From positions 1 through 29,726 of the forward strand of contig JBJTVH010000092.1 of assembly GCA_046081125.1 (NCBI GenBank): DNA of 29,726 bases, written 5' to 3'. The stretch comes from JBEIFW01 sp046081125. GTDB lineage: Bacteria > Actinomycetota > Acidimicrobiia > Acidimicrobiales > Ilumatobacteraceae. A model generated the notes under the pieces. It saw nothing but the letters and a program-made list of their open reading frames with translations. It searched no databases and was not told the DNA's origin. Both the position numbers and the translations under genes were made by a program. Position 1 is the stretch's first letter; the number at the start of each line of letters is the position of its first letter. This document shows positions 23,929 to 29,726 of this stretch, piece by piece.

Positions 23929-24200
23929 CCTGGGCCGTGCTGAGCACGATGTCGACCGCCGGTGGGCAGGAGCGCAGGAACGACCGCAGCAGCGCCGACT
24001 TGCCGATACCGGCCTCGCCGCGCAGCACCATGGTAGTCACCGATCCCGCAAGAGCGGACCCGAGCGCCGCCGCAAGGGAGGTCAGCTCGGCGGTGCGCCC
24101 GACGAGCGCCGGCCGATCGACACGACGGCTGGCCGTTCGCGGCGCGATCCCTCCCTGGTCTTCCGCCGTCCGAGGCCCGAACCGTACCCGATGCGTCGGT
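23900..24200 (-). pseudogene. N-terminal fragment of an AAA/STAND-type ATPase
   Basis: The frame reads RPALVGRTAELTSLAAALGS and LRGEAGIGKSALLRSFL, a VGR entry motif and a Walker A loop typical of LuxR-type or cyclase-linked ATPases. It then breaks near 23900, where the cyclase frame starts. No start codon is visible upstream and the rest of the ATPase is absent. It may come from the same former gene as the cyclase domain or from a neighbour. Confidence 0.6.
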
Positions 24201-24229
24201 GACCGATCGTCGCCGAAGGGCGCGACTGA

Positions 24230-24269
24230 TCGAACATATGTTGCGTCATGAACACCTGTTCGATAGAGT
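24230..24269 (+). promoter_or_regulatory. Two LexA-like SOS boxes and -10 of the HNH gene
   Basis: TCGAACATATGTTGCG (24230-24245) and ATGAACACCTGTTCGA (24248-24263) each keep one perfect half of the actinobacterial SOS box TCGAAC-N4-GTTCGA, and most of the other half. TAGAGT (24264-24269) fits a -10 that ends 7 bases before the GTG at 24277. Several DUF222/13E12 genes of Mycobacterium tuberculosis are known LexA targets. Confidence 0.65.
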
Positions 24270-24303
24270 TCCTGCCGTGGACGATCTCGAAGCGGCGCTG
24301 TAG

Positions 24304-25599
24304 GTGTTGCGGTCGGTAACGGCCGACGCAGCGTGCGCCGCGGACGCCGGGCAGTTGCACCGGTGGGGTCAGGCCCTGGCCCGGGTGCGAGGTTGGCTCG
24401 ACGGCGTCGATGGGCTGCTCACCCGTCGGGCCCAGGCGGTCGGTGAAGCCGGCGGCCCGATCGATGGCCGGCTGTTCCAGCGCGAGCACGGTGCCCGATC
24501 GGATCAGGGGGCGCGTGCCGCCGTGCAGCGGGCCGGCGTGCTCGGGGAGGTGCCGGAGTTGGCGGCCGGCGTGGCGTCGGGGCGGCTCGGGGTCGCCCAT
24601 GCGGATGCGGTGGCGCGAGCGGTTGCCGGGGCCGAGCCCGAGGTGCGGTCCGAGGTGTTGGGGCACGGTTCGTGGCTGGCTCGTGAGGCGGGGTCCTCCA
24701 CCCCCGAGCAGTTGGAGCGGACGGTCAGGCGGGAAGCCGAGCGCTTGCGCACGGGGGACGGTCCGGAGGAGGTGCTGGCCCGGCAGCGGGAGCGGTCCCA
24801 CCTGCGGCGCTGGGTGGACCGCGAGGGCATGCATCATCTGTACGCCGCGCTCGATGCCGAACGCGGTGCCCGGGTGTTCCGGGCGTTGGACGGAGCGCTC
24901 GAAGCGGCGTTCCACCGGGCCCACCCCGACGTGCGGAGCCGGGCACCCTCGGGTGGATCGGTGAACGAACGGCTGAGCGCAGATGCGCTCGTCGAGCTCA
25001 CCACCGGAGCCGGGCGGCCGGGCGGCGCCCAGGGCACCGAGCTGATCGTGCTCATCGATGAGCAGACGTTGCGCACCGGGATCGAACACCACGGCACCGT
25101 GGCCGAAACCGGTTCGGGGGTGCCGCTGCCGGTGTCGGTGATCCGCCAGATGCTCTGCACGGCCGGGGTCCTGCCCGTCGTCCTCGGTGGTGACGGCTGC
25201 GTACTCGACGTCGGCGCCACCCGACGGTTGGCCACGCGGGCCCAACGGCGGGCCATGCGGGCGATGTACCGCACCTGCGCCGTGCCGGGCTGCACGGTCC
25301 GGTTCGATCACTGCGAGCTGCATCACCTCACGCCGTGGTCCGTCGTGCCTCGCACCGATCTCGAGGATCTCGTCCCGCTGTGCGGCACGCACCACGAGCA
25401 GGTCCACCGCCACGGCTGGCTCCTCGAGCTCGATGCGCAGCGCAATGCTGCATGGCGAGCGCCCGACGGTCGCATCGTCGATCGACAACGCTTCGAGCCC
25501 ATCGGCCCGTGCCGACTTCGGCGCCAACGTCAGCCCGATCCCGTCGTGGGTCAGATCCGCCGACGATTCGATGCGCTGCTCGGGGCGCGCCGTGAGTAG
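24304..25599 (+). CDS. DUF222 / HNH endonuclease (13E12-type)
   Basis: 431 residues from GTG 24304. The N-terminal two thirds are the helical DUF222 region, with VPELAAGVASGRLGVAHADA and LRRWVDREGMHHLYAALDAE. The C-terminal HNH motif has CAVPGC, HCELHHLTPW and LVPLCGTHHEQVHRHGW, with the paired zinc Cys and catalytic His residues. Such genes are multicopy in actinobacteria and often near mobile DNA. A GTG at 24277, at the position expected from the promoter, reads MDDLEAAL and then TAG (24301-24303), in frame with this gene and immediately before 24304. The present gene therefore either restarts after the amber codon with loss of about nine residues, or is silenced. SOS control is likely from the two LexA-like boxes. 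Confidence 0.85.
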   Translation: MLRSVTADAACAADAGQLHRWGQALARVRGWLDGVDGLLTRRAQAVGEAGGPIDGRLFQREHGARSDQGARAAVQRAGVLGEVPELAAGVASGRLGVAHADAVARAVAGAEPEVRSEVLGHGSWLAREAGSSTPEQLERTVRREAERLRTGDGPEEVLARQRERSHLRRWVDREGMHHLYAALDAERGARVFRALDGALEAAFHRAHPDVRSRAPSGGSVNERLSADALVELTTGAGRPGGAQGTELIVLIDEQTLRTGIEHHGTVAETGSGVPLPVSVIRQMLCTAGVLPVVLGGDGCVLDVGATRRLATRAQRRAMRAMYRTCAVPGCTVRFDHCELHHLTPWSVVPRTDLEDLVPLCGTHHEQVHRHGWLLELDAQRNAAWRAPDGRIVDRQRFEPIGPCRLRRQRQPDPVVGQIRRRFDALLGARRE

Positions 25600-25615
25600 C
25601 GGCGTTGCGGTTCGG

Positions 25616-26467
25616 TCAGTCGCCGGCGTCGGCGCGGTCGAGCGCAGCGAGTTTCCTCGCCGAGGCAGCGACGAGTGCGCGGGCGGTGTCGAGGTCGCGC
25701 GCGTAGATGCCGACGAGCACCCTGCCTCGTCGCTGGTAGACGGTCACCAGGGAGGCTTGCCGGCCGGACTGGTCGAGGAGCGCAACGTCGAGCGCCACGG
25801 CGTCGGCCACGGCGTCCGGCACGGATGTGAGCGGGATCGCCTTGATGGTGAACCGGGTCGGGAGGCCACCGCTCAGCGGGGAGGGCACGAAGTCCGCTGG
25901 GCAGTTGGTCGCCGCTCGACGGATCTCGGCCATCGCCTGCGTCGCGGCTGCGACCGTTCGGTACACGACGTTCTCGTCGCTCGCGATGCCGTTGCCGTCC
26001 TTGCCGATCAGCTGCTGGTAGCGGCCCGTGCGCAGCGCCTCCGAGGGGAACGACGCATTGCAGACGTCGAGCGTCACCAAGCCCTCGACGAGATCGCCGG
26101 CATCGGCCAGCCGGAACGTCAGGCCGGCGACGTCGGTCGCCGTGAGCGCAAGCGAGGCAGCGAGCGCAGCGTCGGGGGTGCGGGGCCGTGACGTCGCTGA
26201 GGTCGTGCCGGTCGTGCCGGTCGTGCCGGTCGTGCCGGTCGTGCCGGTCGTGCCGGTCGTCGACGTCGGGGCTTTCGACGTGCCGAGGCTGGTCGACGTG
26301 AGGACCGTCGTGGCGACCCCGCTCGGGGTCACGGCCGTCGTGGCGCTCGCCGCCGGACGTGACGCCACGCTCGTGGCCTCGACGGGGCTCACGGAGACCT
26401 CGGACGACGCGCCGCAAGCACCGAGCGCTATCACGAGCCCAGCGGCCCAGAGTCGTCGCCGCACCAT
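25616..26467 (-). CDS. Secreted lipoprotein with Thr/Gly repeat linker
   Basis: 283 residues starting at ATG 26467. RRRLWAAGLVIALGAC is a lipoprotein signal with lipobox LGAC, so the mature protein should be anchored to the outer face of the membrane. A long Ser/Thr/Val linker contains a TTGTTG-type repeat tract. The folded C-terminal part has TATDVAGLTFRLADAGDLVE, CNASFPSEALRTGRYQQLI, and a late hydrophobic strand RVLVGIYARDLDTARALVAA. Paired cysteines suggest a disulfide. This resembles the extracellular sensor-like domains of actinobacterial lipoproteins, but I cannot name the family. It is convergent with the HNH gene (16 bases between stops) and divergent from the next lipoprotein. Confidence 0.75.
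   Translation of the reverse strand: MVRRRLWAAGLVIALGACGASSEVSVSPVEATSVASRPAASATTAVTPSGVATTVLTSTSLGTSKAPTSTTGTTGTTGTTGTTGTTGTTSATSRPRTPDAALAASLALTATDVAGLTFRLADAGDLVEGLVTLDVCNASFPSEALRTGRYQQLIGKDGNGIASDENVVYRTVAAATQAMAEIRRAATNCPADFVPSPLSGGLPTRFTIKAIPLTSVPDAVADAVALDVALLDQSGRQASLVTVYQRRGRVLVGIYARDLDTARALVAASARKLAALDRADAGD
26201..26254 (-). repeat. Six perfect 9-bp repeats in the lipoprotein linker
   Basis: GGTCGTGCC occurs six times head to tail (26201-26254), encoding Gly-Thr-Thr units on the minus strand, and a seventh unit is degenerate. The perfect copies suggest recent slippage. Confidence 0.9.
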
Positions 26468-26540
26468 CGCCGGGCCTCCCTCGCCGTTGCTGGCGCGCAC
26501 GCTACCGACCGGCGCCACGCCCCGGGTTGCGTCGGCTCGC

Positions 26541-26546
26541 TAGCCT
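26541..26546 (+). promoter_or_regulatory. -10 box of the second lipoprotein (leaderless)
   Basis: TAGCCT ends 9 bases before the GTG at 26556, with no ribosome site between. Confidence 0.45.
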
Positions 26547-26555
26547 GCCCGCTCT

Positions 26556-27122
26556 GTGACCCGCCGTCTCGCCGCTTTCGCCCTCAGCGCTGCCGTGGTC
26601 CTGGGCGCCTCCGCCTGCTCCACGGTCGATCCGCCGGCACTGACGGTCGGCGACTACGAGTTGAGCGCCCGGGACTTGCGCACCGATCTCAAGGCTCTTG
26701 CGAAGGCCGGCGTGCCGTTCGGCCCAGGGGTAGACGCCCGGGGGCTCCTGCCGGGCGCGGTGCCGGCCGACTACACCCGGGCGTGGCTCACCCTGCAGGC
26801 CCAGTACGAGGTGTTCCACCGAGTGGCGGGCGAGGCTGGTCTGGTGCCGACCCAGGCCGACGTCGACGCCGAGGCCCAACGGCTCGAAGCCCTCATGAAG
26901 CAGGGGGCCGTCGACGGTGGCGACCCGTGGGCGGCGCTGCCCGAACGTCTGCGGAACTACCTCGCCACCCGGGGGGCCGAGGCCAAAGCCGTCACGTCGG
27001 CGCCGAACGCCGAGGAACTCCGGGCCAAAGCGGTCGATCTCGCCGGTCGGATCAACGTGGACCCTCGGTTCGGTCGCTGGAGCCTCGAGAGCTTCGAGGT
27101 GGTCGATCCGTCCGTCGGCTGA
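26556..27122 (+). CDS. Lipoprotein with SurA-N-like chaperone domain
   Basis: 188 residues. RRLAAFALSAAVVLGASAC is a lipoprotein signal peptide with the Cys near residue 21. The mature part is helical: YELSARDLRTDLKALAKAG, YTRAWLTLQAQYEVFHRVAG and GLVPTQADVDAEAQRLEALM, the pattern of the SurA N-terminal domain found with periplasmic or extracytoplasmic prolyl isomerases and chaperones. No PPIase domain follows, and the protein ends at WSLESFEVVDPSVG. The GTG start follows a TAGCCT box directly. The MazG gene begins at or before its stop, so the two are probably co-transcribed. Confidence 0.7.
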   Translation: MTRRLAAFALSAAVVLGASACSTVDPPALTVGDYELSARDLRTDLKALAKAGVPFGPGVDARGLLPGAVPADYTRAWLTLQAQYEVFHRVAGEAGLVPTQADVDAEAQRLEALMKQGAVDGGDPWAALPERLRNYLATRGAEAKAVTSAPNAEELRAKAVDLAGRINVDPRFGRWSLESFEVVDPSVG

Positions 27123-27141
27123 GCGCCCCCGGCTCACCGTC

Positions 27142-28683
27142 GTGGGCCTCGGGCCCGCCGGCGCCGATCTCGTTCCTCCTGCCGCACGCGCTGCCCTGGC
27201 GGCCGCCCCGGTGCGGTTCGTGCGCACCCGGCGCCATCCGGCCGTGGACGTCGTCGAACCGGGTGACCCGGGCGCATTGCCCGTCCGGGACACCAGCGCG
27301 GTGATCTCGTTCGATGACGTCTACGAGACAGCGCCAACACTCGAGGCGGTGTACGCCACCATCGTCGACCGGCTCGTGGAGGCTGCGCAGCAGCACGGCC
27401 ACGTCGCCTACGCCGTGCCGGGGTCGCCGCTCGTTGCGGAGCGCACCGTCGAGTTGCTCCGGGCCCGGGCCGGACACGACGGCGACGTGGCGCTGGAGAT
27501 CGTCCCGGCGATGTCATTTCTCGATCTGGTCTGGGCGGCGCTCGGCGTCGACCCGTTGGCCGTGGGTGTTCGTCTCGTCGACGGGCACCGGTTCGCCGTC
27601 GAGGCCGCCGGTCAGCGCGGACCGCTGCTGGTCGCGCAGTGTGACGACCGCTTCGTGCTGTCCGACATCAAGCTGTCCGTCGAGCTCGCTCCCGAGGAGC
27701 CCATCGTCGTGCTGCAGCGGCTCGGTCTGCCCGACGGGTCGGTGACGGCCGTGGCGTGGGACGACCTCGACCGGATCGTCGACGCCGATCACCTCACGAC
27801 GCTGTGGATCCCGTCGCTCGCCGCGCCGGTCGGTGCCGAGCTCGTCCGGTTCGACGAAGTCGTGCGCCGCCTTCGGGCCGAATGCCCGTGGGACCGCGCC
27901 CAGACCCACGGCACGTTGCGCCGGTACCTCATCGAGGAGACGGCGGAGCTCGTCGACGCGATCGACGACTTCGAGCGGACCGGGAACGACGACGGGATGC
28001 TCGAGGAGCTCGGCGACGTGCTGCTGCAGGTGTTCCTGCACGCCGCAGTGGCCGCCGAGGACGGCCGCTTCACGCTGGCCGACGTCGCCGCCGGCATCAC
28101 CGAGAAAATGGTGCGGCGCCATCCTCACGTGTTCGGCGAGGTCGTGGTCGCGGACGCCGACGAGGTCCACCGGAACTGGGAGGCGATCAAGGCGGCGGAG
28201 AAACTCGAGCGGACGACGGCCGGGATCACGGCCGGGACCGCGCCCGGGACCGCCCCCGGGACCGCCCCCGGGACCCCCGCCGAACCGTTCGCCGGGGTCG
28301 CGCACTCGCTCCCCGCCCTCGCCCTGCTGCAGGACCTGTTCCGCGCCGCGGCCAAGTATTCGGGCTTCGACTGGCCCGACGACGCCTCTGCCGTCGCGAA
28401 GGTGCGCGAGGAGCTCGACGAGGTGCTCGATGCCTGGGCCGACGACGCCCACGTGGCCGAGGAGCTCGGCGACCTGCTCGCCACCGTGGTGGACCTGTGC
28501 CGCCGGCGCGGGGTGCACGCCGAGGTGGTGGCGCGCAGCGCGGCGGGGAAGTTCCGCCGGCGCTACGAGCACATGGTCGTTGCGGCACAGACGCGCGGCA
28601 CGGATCTCGGTCGGCTCGATCTCGCCGGGCAACTCTCGCTGTGGAACGACGCCAAGAGAGCCGAGGGGCCGCGCTCCGCGTGA
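27142..28683 (+). CDS. mazG: TP-methylase/MazG fusion, nucleoside triphosphate pyrophosphohydrolase
   Basis: About 513 residues in three parts. The N-terminal part is a tetrapyrrole-methylase-like domain (LTVVGLGPAG, YAVPGSPLVAERTVELLRAR, EIVPAMSFLDLVWAALGVDP). The middle is a MazG domain with CPWDRAQTHGTLRRYLIEET and EELGDVLLQVFLHA, then KMVRRHPHVFG. A second MazG half has REELDEVLDAW and EELGDLLATVVDLC. The layout matches the YabN type. MazG hydrolyses NTPs to NMP and pyrophosphate, cleaning damaged nucleotides. The first standard in-frame start is GTG 27142, but it falls inside the first conserved strand (RPRLTVVGLGPAG), so the true start may be upstream or non-standard. An AGT-rich linker encoded by 12-bp repeats (about 28233-28274) separates the two MazG halves. 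Confidence 0.9.
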   Translation: MGLGPAGADLVPPAARAALAAAPVRFVRTRRHPAVDVVEPGDPGALPVRDTSAVISFDDVYETAPTLEAVYATIVDRLVEAAQQHGHVAYAVPGSPLVAERTVELLRARAGHDGDVALEIVPAMSFLDLVWAALGVDPLAVGVRLVDGHRFAVEAAGQRGPLLVAQCDDRFVLSDIKLSVELAPEEPIVVLQRLGLPDGSVTAVAWDDLDRIVDADHLTTLWIPSLAAPVGAELVRFDEVVRRLRAECPWDRAQTHGTLRRYLIEETAELVDAIDDFERTGNDDGMLEELGDVLLQVFLHAAVAAEDGRFTLADVAAGITEKMVRRHPHVFGEVVVADADEVHRNWEAIKAAEKLERTTAGITAGTAPGTAPGTAPGTPAEPFAGVAHSLPALALLQDLFRAAAKYSGFDWPDDASAVAKVREELDEVLDAWADDAHVAEELGDLLATVVDLCRRRGVHAEVVARSAAGKFRRRYEHMVVAAQTRGTDLGRLDLAGQLSLWNDAKRAEGPRSA

Positions 28684-28798
28684 CGGTCCCTCGGCGAGTC
28701 ACCGCCGGTCGCCGCCCCGGCTCGACGGGTGGCGAACGCCACGGCCGCTCGCCGCATCGCGGGCCGGTGCTGTCCCTCGGCCAGGCCCGTTGCGCCAC

Positions 28799-28804
28799 TA
28801 GGGT
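28799..28804 (+). promoter_or_regulatory. -10 box of enolase (leaderless)
   Basis: TAGGGT ends 8 bases before the enolase GTG, with no ribosome site in between. Confidence 0.45.
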
Positions 28805-28812
28805 CGCGGCAC

Positions 28813-29726
28813 GTGAGCGAGATCGAGCACGTCATCGGACGGGAGGTCCTCGACTCCCGCGGGAATCCCACCGTCGAAGTCGAGATCCTGCTGGAGTCCG
28901 GGGCGCGGGGCCGAGCGATCGTGCCGTCGGGCGCGTCGACCGGTGAGCACGAGGCGGTCGAGCGCCGTGACGGCGGTCCGCGCTACGCCGGCAAGGGCGT
29001 GCTCGGTGCGGTCGACGCCGTCAACGGGGAGATCCGTGACGCCGTCGTCGGTCTCGACGCGCTCGACCAGCGGGTGCTCGACGCCGAGCTGATCGGCCTC
29101 GACGGCACGGACGCGAAGGGCCGCCTCGGGGCGAACGCGATCCTCGGGGTCTCGCTCGCCGTCGCCAAGGCGGCCGCCACCGAGCTCGCCGTGCCCTTGT
29201 ATCGCTATGTCGGCGGCGCCAACGCCCACGTCCTGCCCGTCCCGATGATGAACGTCATCAACGGTGGCGCCCACGCCGACAACTCGATCGACCTGCAGGA
29301 GTTCATGATCATGCCGGTCGGCGCGGCCTCGTTCTCCGAGGGGCTGCGCTGGGGGGTCGAGACGTACCACGTCTTGAAGCGCCTGCTGAAGGATCGGGGC
29401 CTGGCCACCGCGGTCGGCGACGAGGGCGGCTTCGCGCCGGACCTGCCGAGCAACGAAGACGCCATCCGGTTCCTCATCGAGGCGATCCGCCAGGCCGGCT
29501 ACGTGCCGGGGGAGCAGATCGCCATCGCGCTCGACCCGGCGATGAGCGAGCTGTTCCGTGACGGCGTCTACCACCTGAAGGGCGAAGGCAAGGTGCTCAG
29601 CTCCGCCCAGCTCGTGGCGTACTGGGCCCGCCTCGTCGACACGTACCCGATCGTGTCGATCGAGGACGGCATGGCCGAAGACGACTGGGACGGTTGGTCG
29701 GCCCTCACCGCAGCGGTCGGCAACCG
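28813..29726 (+). CDS. eno: Enolase (phosphopyruvate hydratase), C-terminus outside the window
   Basis: 304 codons are visible of about 425. The N-terminus reads GREVLDSRGNPTVEVEI and then VPSGASTGEHEAVERRD, the enolase capping domain and substrate loop. GRLGANAILGVSLAVAKAAA, MNVINGGAHADN, LQEFMIMPVGA, VGDEGGFAPDLPSNEDA (catalytic Glu), IALDPAMSEL (metal Asp) and SIEDGMAEDDW (metal Glu) follow in order. It converts 2-phosphoglycerate to phosphoenolpyruvate in glycolysis. GTG at 28813 sits behind a TAGGGT box, so it is probably leaderless. The order mazG then enolase is common in actinobacteria. Confidence 0.98.
   Translation, partial: MSEIEHVIGREVLDSRGNPTVEVEILLESGARGRAIVPSGASTGEHEAVERRDGGPRYAGKGVLGAVDAVNGEIRDAVVGLDALDQRVLDAELIGLDGTDAKGRLGANAILGVSLAVAKAAATELAVPLYRYVGGANAHVLPVPMMNVINGGAHADNSIDLQEFMIMPVGAASFSEGLRWGVETYHVLKRLLKDRGLATAVGDEGGFAPDLPSNEDAIRFLIEAIRQAGYVPGEQIAIALDPAMSELFRDGVYHLKGEGKVLSSAQLVAYWARLVDTYPIVSIEDGMAEDDWDGWSALTAAVGN

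Noticed and set aside
22448..24040. 530-codon minus frame as a single gene
   Set aside because: It is a chance fusion of an ATPase head and a relaxase N-terminus with meaningless sequence between them.
24082..25527. 481-codon minus frame opposite the HNH gene
   Set aside because: The opposite strand encodes a complete DUF222/HNH protein, and this frame has no motifs.

Overview
The window is high-GC DNA from an actinobacterium, most plausibly a member of the Acidimicrobiia (Ilumatobacter-like). That placement is an inference. It rests on very high GC, frequent GTG starts, many leaderless-looking genes with a TANNNT box 6 to 9 bases before the start codon, an SCO6745-family protein, a DUF222/HNH (13E12-type) gene behind actinobacterial LexA boxes, and a TP-methylase/MazG fusion next to enolase.

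Layout. 1-4285: the 5' part of a secreted subtilase with tryptophan-rich C-terminal repeats, an AhpD-like protein and an AMP-forming acyl-CoA ligase, all on the minus strand, then tRNA-Ser(GCT). 4339-5388: a membrane-anchored lysozyme/transglycosylase-like protein and tRNA-Arg(ACG) with a terminator. 5389-9375 is a patchwork: a truncated haemoglobin, a Phd/VapC toxin-antitoxin pair, a C-terminal remnant of a thiamine-dependent pyruvate dehydrogenase E1-like gene, a small L7/L12-like protein, a stand-alone SET protein, a frameshifted membrane-protein remnant, a 17-bp perfect hairpin and the 3' half of a tRNA-Val(CAC). 9376-10278 is an SCO6745-family protein.

10335-21373 is the most interesting block, a catabolic island. 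On the left, divergent, are a cytochrome P450 and a DoxX-type membrane protein. On the right are an amidohydrolase, an NTF2/SnoaL-fold protein, two tandem Rieske oxygenase alpha subunits and a GntR regulator, mostly joined by stop/start overlaps. Then comes a TetR regulator with its own palindromic operator, a fumarylacetoacetase-family enzyme, a two-domain extradiol (VOC) dioxygenase, a split-barrel flavin/F420-type protein and a second AhpD-like protein. Together these look like hydroxylation, ring cleavage and C-C hydrolysis of an aromatic or cyclic substrate that probably also carries an amide or similar bond. The substrate cannot be read from sequence. No ferredoxin, reductase or cis-diol dehydrogenase is encoded nearby.

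21420-24230 is a decayed mobile element: a MobF relaxase collapsed by a large internal deletion, an unrecognised gene with a frameshift and two in-frame stops, and remnants of a class III cyclase and an AAA ATPase. 24277-25599 is a DUF222/HNH gene behind two LexA-like boxes, with an amber codon close to its first start. 25616-29726 returns to core genes: two lipoproteins, a TP-methylase/MazG pyrophosphohydrolase and the first two thirds of enolase.

All function calls come from reading motifs in translated sequence. No database search was run.
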